Shown here in pieces: positions 1-9,695 of a stretch of 64,000 nucleotides of DNA; the stretch's first letter is position 1; each line of letters opens with the position of its first letter. The stretch covers positions 248,001 through 312,000 of the forward strand of contig JAWNGF010000010.1 in the NCBI GenBank assembly GCA_037039685.1. The letters run 5' to 3'. Below the pieces are notes generated by a model. That model saw only the letters and a list, made by a program, of their open reading frames with translations, was not told where the DNA came from and made no database searches. Source of the DNA: Ceratobasidium sp. AG-K. Taxonomy: Eukaryota; Basidiomycota; Agaricomycetes; Cantharellales; Ceratobasidiaceae. A program made the position numbers and the translations under genes.

Positions 1-1
1 G

Positions 2-244
2 ATCAAGACATCCACCGGGAAGAAAACACCCCAATCGACCACCACTGGGCAAGCCTCTACAAAACGGCTTCCAGACAAAGTATACAAGGCAAGAATAGCA
101 TCAAACCAATGTCTGAAGTGTGGTCAAGAAGGTTACCATTTGCTCAAATGCCTGTCCAAGGAGTGGATAACAACCGAACCCAGCATAAAAGGAAGAGAGG
201 CTACAATCATAGAAGATTCGGGAAAAGAAGGGGTCTCCCTCTAA
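2..244 (+). CDS. A1 gag, C-terminal end (nucleocapsid)
   Basis: Partial reading frame entering from the left edge and ending at TAA 242-244 after the residues GKEGVSL. It matches the end of gag in A2 and A3. The CCHC zinc knuckle that binds element RNA is present, but the His of the CX2CX4HX4C pattern has become Tyr (CAC to TAC) at about 143-145, so zinc binding is probably lost in this copy. Pol lies in the -1 frame and overlaps the last codons; the frameshift signal is listed separately. The upstream part of gag (capsid-like region) is outside the window. Confidence 0.8.
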   Translation: MKTSTGKKTPQSTTTGQASTKRLPDKVYKARIASNQCLKCGQEGYHLLKCLSKEWITTEPSIKGREATIIEDSGKEGVSL

Positions 245-261
245 CTGTGTGTGGAGAGACC
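220..261 (+). promoter_or_regulatory. A1 -1 ribosomal frameshift signal at gag/pol
   Basis: Heptamer G-GGA-AAA at 220-226 sits in the gag frame as X-XXY-YYZ. Five bases later a hairpin can form between GGTCTC (232-237) and GAGACC (256-261), extendable by CC/GG around a bulged A. Slipping back one base enters the pol frame exactly. The arrangement is identical in A2 and A3. Confidence 0.72.
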
Positions 262-3200
262 AAAGAACTGGCAATGGAAGCAATGTACTTTAGAGCAACA
301 AACAAATCAACCATTGTTTACACAAGCATTGCCAGAATCACAGAACCAATCCCTACTCTCATTGATTCAGGAGCATCAAAGAACTTTATGGACATCTCTT
401 GGGCCCGCTCCAACAACATTCCTCTCATTGAGCTTCCCTCCCCACAAAAAGTAATTGGCATTCAGGGGAAAGAACTCTTGCACCAAATATGCTTCAAAGC
501 CAAACTTATACTGGATGTAGAAGGAAAGACCTTCAAACAAATCTTTTTTGCTATGCCTACTGGAGAAACCAAGCTCATTTTAGGACTTGAATGGTTAGAA
601 GAAGCTAACCCCAATATTAACTGGAAAACAAAGGACATATCATGGCAACCAGAACCCATACAGGCAAGAACAGCCTCAATAGATGACCTACCAGAAGAAT
701 TCAAGGAATTTGCCAATGTGTTTAGCAAGGAAAAATTCAAGAGGATTCCAGATCATTGTCCATACGACTGCGCCATTGACTTCAAGGAAGGAGCTGAACC
801 GCCAAAACCAGCTAGACCTATCCCGCTATCCCCAGCCAAATCAATTGCACTAAGGGAATACCTGGACAAGGAAATCACGGCCAGGAAAATTTGACCTAGC
901 AAATCTCCCATTGCTTTGCCTTGTTTCTTTGTCAAAAAGCTGATTGATCCAAAGAATCCAGAAGCAGTACAACAATTATGGCTTGTTCAAGATCTCAGAG
1001 GAGTGAACGCCATTACAAAAGACAACAGATTTCCAATGCCCTTAATGGAAGATCTTCTGGATAAAATCAAGGATGCAAAAATTTTCTCCAAAATCGATCT
1101 GCGTATGGGTTTCAACAATATCAGAATCAGGGAAGGGGATGAATGGAAGACAGCCTTCAGAACCAAGGAAGGCCTGTTTGAATACATTGTCATGCCATTT
1201 GACTAAAAAATGCACCCACCACATTCCAAAGATACATGAACCACATCTTCCACAACCTTATTGACGTATGTGTCATAGTATACATTGACAACATCCTAGT
1301 ATTCTCTAAAAACAGAAGCCAACATACTGTGGATGTCAGGAAGGTACTGAAGATCTTACTGGATGAAAACCTATTTGCAAAACTCCCAAAATGCGAATTC
1401 TTTGTCACCAAATTAACATATATGGGACTTGGAATCAGTGATCTGGGCATATCTATGGAGGAAGAGAAGGTCAAAGCAATAAAGGAATGGAAGGAACCAA
1501 GAATGGTCAAGCAACTCCAGGCATTCCTAGGGTTTGCAAACTTCTACCAAAGATTTGTACCAAACTTCAGCCAATTAGCAAAGCCCCTGACAACCCTGAC
1601 AAGAAAGGATAACAAATGGGAATGGGAGAAGAATCAACAGGAGGCCTTTGACGCCCTGAAGGCAGAGATTAGCAAGGAACCCACACTACGTCACCCAGAT
1701 CCTGACAAACCCTTTTTCCTGGAAACGGATGCAAGTGGAGTAGCAATAGCTGCAATTTTGTCCCAAAGGCAAGACAATGGCTACCTACACCCTACAGCGT
1801 TCCTGTTGAAATCCTTCAACAAGGCGCAGCTCAACTATGACATCCATGACAAGGAACTTATGGCAATCATAGAATCATTGACACATTGGAGGTTATACCT
1901 TGAGGGAACAAAGGATCCTATCACTATCTACACCAATCATAGGAACCTACAGTTCTGGAAGGAAGCAAGAATGTTCAACCATTGGCACGCAAGATGGCAT
2001 CAACTACTGGCTTCCTACAACTTTGATATCATATACCGCCCTGGTATCCTTTTGTCTAAAGCTGACCTATTATCTAGATGGTCAGACCACAAGGATATCC
2101 CCATGCCCAAACAAGTTATGATATCTGCCCAAAAATTCAAAGGATTTATGGGACAGATGGACACGGACATTATAACAACTATCAAGGAAGCACAGGAAAC
2201 TGATGAAGGACTGGCAAAAATCAAGGAAATCGGCAAATCAAGGGAAAAGTTACCAAGAACCCTACAACACAGCGCAAGAGATTATGACTTCAAGGAAGGA
2301 CTAATATGGTTCAAAGGAAGAATCTACGTTCCAGAAGACAAGGAAGCCTGACTAACCATGATGTGGGTACACCACAACTCAAAGATCGCAGGTCATCAAG
2401 GACAGGCTAGAACGTTGGAGTTAATATCAAGAAGATACTTCTGGCCAGGGATGAAGCAAAGCGTAAATAGATATGTGGAATCCTGCAAGACTTGCCAGCA
2501 AACAAGGGGATCAAAATCCATAGTCCCAGCAAAACTGCTAGAAGTTCCAAAGGGGCCCTGGGAGGATATAGCATTCAACTTTGTAGTAAAGTTACCAAAG
2601 TCCAAAGGATCGGACAGCATCATGGTAATAGTAGACCGCTTTTCAAGAATGGTGCATTTCATACCCTGCAAGGAATCTCACACAGCAAGCGACCTAGCGG
2701 ACCTATTTATCACAAATGTTTGGAAGCTACACGGTTTCCCAAAGAGCACTGTCTCAGACCGGGGGACTACTTTTAATTCAAAACTGATGAAAGCCATCTA
2801 TGAGAGAATTGGGACCAGCCTGAGTTTCAGTACTGCCTACCACCCCCAGACAGATGGCATAACGGAAGGGTCAACCAATGGATGGAAGGCTGGCTACGGT
2901 CCTTTGTCAACTACAGGCAAGACAATTGGGCGGACTTATTACCTATTGCAGAATTCAGTTATAATCTGCAGAAGCACCGTATAATGGGGAACTCCCCTTT
3001 TGCAATCGTCTACGGCAGGGAACCACTGTGGAACATCTTGTCTGAGGGGACAATGGTCCCTGAAGCAAACAGAATTACGGAAAAATGGTGTAACATCCAC
3101 AATGAAGCAATTGCATCAATGGAGAATCAAAGACTTCCGGAAGAAAGGCCGAATAACAAGTACCAAGAAGGAGAACTAGTATGGTTGCTAGGGAAAAACA

Positions 3201-4159
3201 TACAAACAAAGAGACCCTCAAAGAAGCTGGATAACAAGAAGCACAGACCATTTGTTGTGAAGCAACAGATAGGATCACATGCATATGAGCTCATTTTGCC
3301 AACAACAATGAGGGTACACCCTGTGTTCCATATCAACTTGCTCAGCCCTTACATAGAAGACACGGAGTTCAAACAAAACCAACCCCGACCACCGCCAATC
3401 ATTACCAAAGAAGGAGAAGAAGAATATGAAGTAGAGAAAATTGTGGACTGGAAGGAGACAAAGGATGGTCTTTTTTACAGGGTCAGATGGAAGGGTTACA
3501 GAGACAAAGAAGACACAGAACAGAAGGCAGAAGATTTTGGGCATCTATCCAAGATCATCAAGGACTTTCTACACCAACACCCCAAGGCTCCCACACCAGC
3601 TAACTATGTCCCAGGAAAGATAAAAGGCAGAAGGGGCGCGGTCGGTAGTGATATCTGCAAAACCTGCAACTACTCCAAAACGCATTCACAACTCTACACA
3701 CTTAATCTCTTCTGCCATCCACAATGCCTGCCGCTTCCCATGCCACCATCTCCAACAACCTTGTCCGTGTCCTCAAAGGACCGGCCTTTGCCACAGCAAG
3801 GATCCTTGACAGTGGGGCCACCCTCTACATCTTCAAGAGGTTGCAACAGAGCTTGGGTAGAATGCACTTCAGGGCGTTGGACGACATCCTACACTCAGAC
3901 CTGGGAGAATTCCAGTGGGTTGGAAAGAAATGGCCAAGACGCATGCAACTCCTACAAAAGGACATCTTTGTTTGTTGAGGATGCACTGCGTTCCAGGTCT
4001 CGGAGGTCATCCTCCTTTCCACTCACATGCTCAGAGTCGTTGAATGGGGACAAGAGGGAGCATACTCAAGCAAATGGGTACCAGGGTATGATGGGAGACC
4101 ACCAACACTCCGACCCAGGTGGAACGACACTTGGGAGGCCAACTACAAGAAGGACCTGA
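226..4159 (+). pseudogene. A1 pol (protease, RT, RNase H, integrase, chromodomain), broken
   Basis: Protease motif DSGA near 364-375; RT from about 895 with active site YIDN at 1281-1292 in place of YIDD; RNase H with FLETDASG and KELMAII, but the usual TDH is NH (Asp to Asn); integrase with HHCC finger near 2370-2500, DDE region, then GPF-like part and chromodomain near 3420-3560 (RWKGY). Breaks: TGA 892-894, a one-base deletion near 1202 (TTTGGAC became TTTGAC), TGA 2349-2351 where A2 and A3 have Arg, and a one-base deletion near 2868. After the chromodomain the frame stays open to 4159, overlapping the third ORF. The protein would make and integrate cDNA; this copy cannot. Confidence 0.88.
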
Positions 4160-4488
4160 GCAACTGGAGGATGGAGAGGGGCAGATACCAGAAGGAGAAA
4201 ATTGAATGGGAGCCTTACTGGTGGAGGAAGGAGGAGACCAATGTGTTGGCATGGAAGGAGGCAGAGCCTGATGTACGACAGTGGGATGAGGAGTTTGTGG
4301 AGCCCCAGAAGAGGGTCTTGGACTGGTCCAAGGTGAACTGGACAAAGGAGGAGACTTGGGAAGAATGGGAGAAGTTCTCAGACAAGCCGGGGAATACCGT
4401 CCTCAATCCCATCGACCTGACCTTGGAGGACAAAGAGGGGTTGGAGGAGTATATGCTGCAGAAAGGAAAAGACTGCGCAGTGCAGTAA
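3724..4488 (+). pseudogene. A1 third ORF (unknown function), one internal TGA
   Basis: Starts ATG-CCT-GCC (MPA) after the chromodomain, in the -1 frame relative to pol, and ends at TAA 4486-4488 just before the polypurine tract; about 254 codons. TGA 3976-3978 interrupts it where A3 has CGA (VCRGC). Visible features: CxxC followed by V-x2-VVL-x-S (also in family C), a Trp- and Glu-rich second half with repeated W-E-x-W spacing, and near the end NPIDLTLEDKE, which resembles a SUMO-interaction motif with acidic tail. No signal peptide or membrane segment, so it is not an obvious envelope gene. I do not recognise a known domain. Confidence 0.7.
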
Positions 4489-4518
4489 AGTCCATTCAGG
4501 TCCCCCAAACGGACTCTT

Positions 4519-4530
4519 AGGGGGGAGTAA
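4519..4530 (+). other. A1 polypurine tract
   Basis: Purine run AGGGGGGAGTAA directly before the 3' LTR, the expected plus-strand primer for reverse transcription. Confidence 0.8.
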
Positions 4531-4988
4531 TGTTGTGAGCCAGCTCACTCCATCAGACTCGTCTGCGTCTTGTCCTGTCTTGTGACTGTGTATGTTATGT
4601 TTTGTTTCTCTTTTCCTGCCGCGTTGCCACCTTCTTGTGGTTATCCTGTTACATTGTGTAACGCGGCTGTGCTTTGTACCAGTCATGTCTGTTCATACAG
4701 CATGACTCAGATGGACACTCCTGACTGGCTGTTTTGTGTGACTTGTGTGGCTGCGTCTTGTATGACTCAGTTCCTTCTTGTATATATATAGAGGACCAAC
4801 AAGCCTGGTAACCCCAGCTTGTTTTGTCTTGTCAAAACATCCCCTTTGAGTGACACTTTGAACCACCCCTACCCTCAAGAGCCTACAGACACTTAAGTGT
4901 GTTGCAGTTCAAGAGGTCACTTAGGTCTTAGTGCCGTCCACTCTCCATTGCGGCTTGTCTCATAGCCACCAAGAAGAAGCTAACAACA
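4531..4988 (+). repeat. Family A LTR (3' LTR of A1), 458 bp
   Basis: Begins TGTTGTGAGC and ends GCTAACAACA (TG...CA with inverted ends). Contains several TGACTCA-like sites, a TATATATA box, and downstream AGCTTGTTTTGT, the self-primer sequence. Close relatives are at 12456, 30184, 35149 and 57571. Confidence 0.92.
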
Positions 4989-5086
4989 ATACGTTGGTCC
5001 CCATTTTGAATGCTGCTGTTGGTCTAGGTTTTCTGCATGTTAGGATAGGTATCAGCAGACCTAAGTTTAAGACTCACAATGGTAAT
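4989..5086. other. Short unique flank between A1 and B1
   Basis: 98 bp with no gene seen. Together with 12198-12413 it forms the ancestral interval between A1 and the Tnp2-like transposase gene before B1 inserted. Its last five bases, GTAAT, are the target duplication of B1. Confidence 0.6.
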
Positions 5087-5511
5087 TGTCACAACCCTAA
5101 CCAAACCTTGGAGGCCGAGACTCCACAGGTAGTGATGATGGAGGTTGGGGCGGCAACTAAGGCCTAAGTGAGTCACGCGATAGTATGAGGGGAACACAAC
5201 AAGAGAACAAGTCTTGTGGGGGCAAGACTTGTGTCGCTGGTATATATACTAACTACTGTGGCTATGTACAATAGAGAGCAGGCGACAAGGGAAGACAAAA
5301 GGAGAAAAGGCAAGAGTCCGAGGGAAGCAAGGACGGGACAAAGGGAACAAGATAAGTCCATGGGCGCCAAGGGAAAACTGGGACTAGCCAGGCAGGCATG
5401 TCCCGCGGTCATGGCTTACATAAGGGCGACTATATGCGCCAAGGCGAGGAGAACGAGACCAAACACGAGCAAAACAGAGCACAGGAGAGAGAATAGGAAA
5501 AGGTTGTGACA
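5087..5511 (-). repeat. Family B LTR (3' LTR of B1)
   Basis: TGTCACAACC...GGTTGTGACA, perfect 10-bp inverted ends. On the minus strand it carries a TATATATA box with the self-primer AAGACTTGTTCT downstream. The adjacent polypurine tract (minus strand, 5512-5528) reads AAAAGGGGGGGTAG. Confidence 0.95.
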
Positions 5512-5523
5512 CTACCCCCCCTT

Positions 5524-6009
5524 TTAGGCCGGGGCATCGACATTAGGAGAAACAGGGGAAACTAAGACAAACTCTTCCCCATCGTCCAGCACCAATGGGT
5601 CCTCTGCTGACCCAACCCCTCTCCAGACCCCATAATCCTCCTCCTTGTCCGTCAAGTCGACAATGGCGTCCTGCCGATCGGGCTCCTCCTCGGTGAGGTC
5701 AATGTATTCGGTGCATGCCCGTGCCCTGGCTTTGCGGTAGGCGTTGACGATCTCGACGTGATCGTGGATGTCGGCCATGTTGTGGGCCAGCCAGTTGCGC
5801 CAGCGGACGAGGGGCATACCGCAGAAGGAGCGTCGTGGGCGAGAGCGCTCATAGCGTGCGGAAATGATGAAGTAAAAAGACTGGCGGAGTCCGTTGTGCC
5901 AGTACAACCCTTCCTTGAGGTTGACGCAAGTGAGGGACCTCTTGAAAGAGGCTGAGCAGGTGAAGGTGTCGTTGTAGACGCGGACAGTGGTGTTGGCGAA
6001 GCGAGACAT
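5524..6009 (-). CDS. B1 third ORF, intact, unknown function (161 aa)
   Basis: Complete ORF downstream of the chromodomain, in the -1 frame relative to pol and overlapping the last 358 nt of the pol frame; it ends next to the polypurine tract. The N-terminal half resembles its B2 counterpart (TVRVYNDTFTCSASFKR against MVRVYDDLYTCSASFKR, then YWHxGLxQxFYFI). The C-terminal half has YIDLTEEE and IVDLTDKEED, two classic-looking SUMO-interaction motifs, and PLVLDDGEEF. Keeping an open frame in two diverged copies suggests a made protein. No membrane segment or enzyme motif is visible, and I do not recognise the family. Confidence 0.75.
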   Translation of the reverse strand: MSRFANTTVRVYNDTFTCSASFKRSLTCVNLKEGLYWHNGLRQSFYFIISARYERSRPRRSFCGMPLVRWRNWLAHNMADIHDHVEIVNAYRKARARACTEYIDLTEEEPDRQDAIVDLTDKEEDYGVWRGVGSAEDPLVLDDGEEFVLVSPVSPNVDAPA

Positions 6010-9000
6010 GGCGCTGAGGTAGATGTGCGAGTAGGTGGTGTAAGCGCAAGAGGAAACGAAGTAAGAACTTGTTGATGAGGGACTTGGACTCCCGCTGCCT
6101 CTTTTATACGCTTTGCACGACGGCTGGGCTGTTCCTCTTTTTCTTCGGCGGCCGAATTACCCTTTGTTTCCTCATCGCGGCGCTTCCTCGTAACCTTGGG
6201 AACTTCCTTGATGGCTTCTGGATGTTCCCTGTGGAATTCGTTAATGAGTTCTGATGCGTTACCAAGGTTTCCCAAGGGTTCCCACGAATCGTGTTCCGTT
6301 GTGTAGCCTTTCCATTTGACAAGATACTTCAGGATGCCTTTCTCTATTTTGGAACTTTGAATGGCTTCAACCTCGTATTCTTCTCCTTCAGGTGTCTCAA
6401 TTGATGGTGGTGGCTTGACAACACGTCCCTCAATCTCATCTTCTTTGTACTTGGCAAGGCAAGATACATTGACTACTGGGTGTATGGTCATGGATGGCGG
6501 AAGTTCCAGTTTGTACGCGTTTTTTCCGATTGCTTCCAAGATTGTGAAGGGGCCCAAACGCTTATGAGAGAGTTTGATTGATGGCCGGTTTGAAGGAATG
6601 TGATCGTGACTGAGCCAAACTTTATCTCCAATGATGAAAGGATCCCCACGGCGCCGTTGATCCGCGTATTCCTTATCTTGTTCCTTGCTCAAGGTCAGGC
6701 TTGCCTTAGCTTCTTCCAGATTGTCATGGATGCGTTGAGCATGGGCCGAGGCTTCCGGAACTGAGCCATCTTCCACTGGTGTACCATCTATGGAAGGATG
6801 TCGTGCCGTGTTGGCAAAGAAAGGGGTCATGCCAATACTTGAGTGGAAGGAATTGTTGTAAGCAAATTCGGCAAAGGGAAGCAGAGCAGCCCAGTCATGC
6901 TGCCTGAACGACACATAGGTTCTCAAAAAGGCTTCTATCATCTGATTGACTCGTTCTGTTTGGCCATCCGTCTCAGGGTGATAGGCTGTGGAGAGTCTGG
7001 GTCTAATCTTCAGGGCCTGATAGAGCTCCTTCATGAATTTTGACGCGAAGGTGGGTCCTCAATCTGATACAACAGTCTCTGGAGTACCGTGCAACTTCCA
7101 ACAATGTTCCATAAAGAGTTCTGCTAGCTTTGGGGACGTGGTCTTCTCGGTACAGGGGATGAAATGTGCCATTTTAGTGAGCGTATCGACAATGACCAAA
7201 ATGGAGTCTAGGCTCCTTGATAGGGGTAGTTTGACAATCATGTCAACCGAGATGTGTTGCCAAGGTTTAGAGGGAAGTTCCAGAGGTTGCAATTCTCCTA
7301 GGGGGCGCTGATTGATCGGTTTGCTTCGTTGGCACAAATCACAAGATGACACGTATTTGTTAATGAATGCCTTCATTGATGGCCACCAATATTCCCGCTT
7401 GATTAATTCCAAAGTCTTGGCTTGTCCCATGTGTCCGGCTGCCTTGTTGTCGTGGTGTAGCTCTAGGATTTGTCGTTTCGTCTCGTTGTTGTTGGGAACA
7501 TAGATCCGCCCCTTCCTATACAGCATGTTATTCCGAATTGTCCAATCTTCGAATTCCTTTTGAACTGTGGCGGGTGCTTTCTCGGGTCGATTGCTGAGGA
7601 AGGCCCAAATGGACTGGGTGTATTCGTCGCTTGGTAGTTGCTCCTGAATGGAAGAATGAATTTCCGCTGTTGATGCCATGCCAGTAGGTGATTCTTCTGC
7701 CGAATTGATGAAGATGTGGGGAGGGAGCAAAGGTTTTTGAGGGACTACTCCCCCTTCTAGGTCATGGTCGCTTCGTCGGCTGAGTGCATCGGCTTTTCCG
7801 TTGAGTCCGCCAGCCCGATACTTGATCTGGAAATTGAATTCTGACAGGAAGACGGCCCATCTGTTCTGTCGCTTGGTAAGGACTTTCGATGTCATAAAAT
7901 ATTCCAGATTCTTGTGGTCGGTAATCAGTAGTACCAGAATTTCAGTTCCTTCCAATAGATGGCGCCATTCTTTAAAGGCCTTAATGATGGCCAAAAGTTC
8001 CTTATCAAAAATATCGTAGTTCCGCTCCGCTGGTGACAGGCTTTTGGACATGAAGGCGACAGGGTGGAGTTTGTTATCCGTCCCATATTGGCTGAGGACT
8101 GCTCCTGTGGCCTTGTCTGATGCATCGCACTCAATGATGAATCCCTTTTCTTGATCCGGTTGCAGTAGTATTGGTGCTTGTTGGAATTCTTGAATTATTT
8201 GCTCAAAGCTGGCCTGTGTTTCCTTGGTCCATTCCCAGGGTTTCCCTTTCATAGTTAGGTCATAGAGAGGTCGCGCTATGTGGGTATAGCCTTGGATAAA
8301 TCGCCGATAGAAGTTTGCAAACCCTAGGAATGTTTGTACATCTGTAACGTTTTTGGGAACGGGCCACCTCTTGATCGCTGACACCTTTTCTTCTTGCATT
8401 TCAACAACTTCTCCCGAGATTACTAGACCCAGATAGTCAACCTTTGAAACATGGAACGAGCACTTCTTGAGGGAGCAATATAGACCCAGGCGTTGTAGTC
8501 GACGAAGTACTTCTTTCACATGAGATGGATGTTCTTCAGGTTCTTTGGAGAAGATTAAGATGTCATCAATGTAGATTTCCACGTAGACTCCTTTAATGTC
8601 CCTGAACTCCATGTCCATCATATTCTGGAACGTTGCTGGAGCATTGGTCAGGCCAAACGGCATGACTTTGGTTTCAAACAGGCCATATTTAGTCCTAAAG
8701 GCCGTTTTGTATACGTCTTCTTCTGCGACCCTGACTAGGTTGTAGCCCGATTTCAGATCTAATTTGGTAAAGATCTTGGCCCCTTTGACTCGCTCAATTA
8801 GGTCATCCGTTCGGGGTAGGGGGTATCGGTTCTTCTTTGTCCACCTGTTAAGGTACCGATAATCCATGCATAATCTTGGTGGTTGGGGTACGCCATCGAT
8901 GTCGTGACGGCGGACAAACATAACTGGTGATGCCCATTCAGAAGTTGAGGGAACGATGAAGCCTTTTTCCAGGTTCTCGTCGATCCAGGCCTTTAGGATT

Positions 9001-9632
9001 CTATCTTCCTCCTTGGTTAATGAGTAAACAACCCCAATTTTGGGTTTTGCACCAGATTCGAGTTCAATTTTGAGATCATAGGGCCGGTGAGGGGGAAGCT
9101 TATCAACCTCCTTTGCGACAAAGACATCCTGGAATTCAAGGTATTCGTTGGGAAGTTTTCCCACTATTCCCCCTTCTATGGCGTTGAGATCTTCACACAG
9201 GCATTCCGACACGCAGAACTCCGAGTTGAACTCCAATGTCCCTTTTGACCAATTGATTTGAGGGTTATGCTTCTTCAACCAAGGGATTCCCAAGACCACA
9301 GTGTGCCGTCCTAAGGGTGCCACGTCGCATGTGATTTCTTCGACGTGATCATTCATGATGACATGGAAAGTTGCTTCCCGCTCGATTAGTCCATTTGCAA
9401 TTGGGCGTCCATCTATAACTTGTACCCGTCGTGCCACTTTTTTCTTTTTGGTAGGGATTTTGTGTTTAGATATATATTCAGAATTGATGAAGTTCCCGGA
9501 GGCGCCGGAATCAATCATAGCAACGGTGATAAGGTTTTTCAGGCTTTCGATCGTTATTGGCACACGGAGTTGGTCTGCGTATTCGGTGGAACATAGATAT
9601 AATTCGTTTACAGACTGATTACGATTCTCCAT
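5652..9632 (-). pseudogene. B1 pol polyprotein, one TGA
   Basis: About 1326 codons in one frame from ATG 9632 (MENRNQS) to the stop at 5652. Order: aspartic protease (MIDSGASGNF), RT with MPFGLTNAP and YIDDILIFS, RNase H (IIECDASDKATGA, KELLAII, TDHKNL), integrase with HHCC finger (HHDNKAAGHMGQ, CDLCQ), DDE core, then chromodomain (EEYEVEAI...YLVKWKGY) near the end, and a Ser/Thr/Pro-rich tail over the third ORF. The only break is TGA at 7059-7061 inside the integrase (VVSD*GPTF); B2 has CGA there. Probably made as a gag-pol fusion by -1 frameshift, since the frame is open from the slippery site into pol. Confidence 0.93.
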
Positions 9633-9651
9633 GGCAACACGATCTAATTCT

Positions 9652-9695
9652 GTCTTCAGGGCGCCTGATGCTCCCTTCAGACACTGCCTTTTCCC
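9652..9695 (-). promoter_or_regulatory. B1 -1 frameshift signal at gag/pol
   Basis: Minus-strand heptamer GGGAAAA at 9695-9689 is in the gag frame as G-GGA-AAA. After a 6-nt spacer GTCTGAAGGG can pair with CCCTGAAGAC (9682-9652) leaving a tandem G-A mismatch. A -1 slip leads straight into the open pol frame upstream of ATG 9632. Confidence 0.65.

Larger units (their letters stand above)
1..4988 (+). mobile_element. A1: 3' part of Ty3/gypsy chromovirus, family A
   Basis: The window opens inside gag of a plus-strand LTR retrotransposon and the element ends with its 3' LTR at 4988; the 5' LTR lies off the left edge. Order seen: gag zinc knuckle, protease, RT, RNase H, integrase, chromodomain, a third ORF, polypurine tract, LTR. 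It is the same family as A2 and A3. Pol is broken by two TGA stops and two single-base deletions, so this copy is dead. The flank after the LTR is ATACG, but the matching target duplication cannot be seen. Confidence 0.93.

Noticed and set aside
3724..4488. Third ORF considered as an envelope gene
   Set aside because: No signal peptide, no membrane anchor and no cleavage motif; position alone is not enough.
5173..5509. ORFs of 79 and 97 codons in both B1 LTRs, conserved between the two copies
   Set aside because: They are conserved only because the LTRs are nearly identical; no codon bias or domain, and they overlap promoter and primer sequences.
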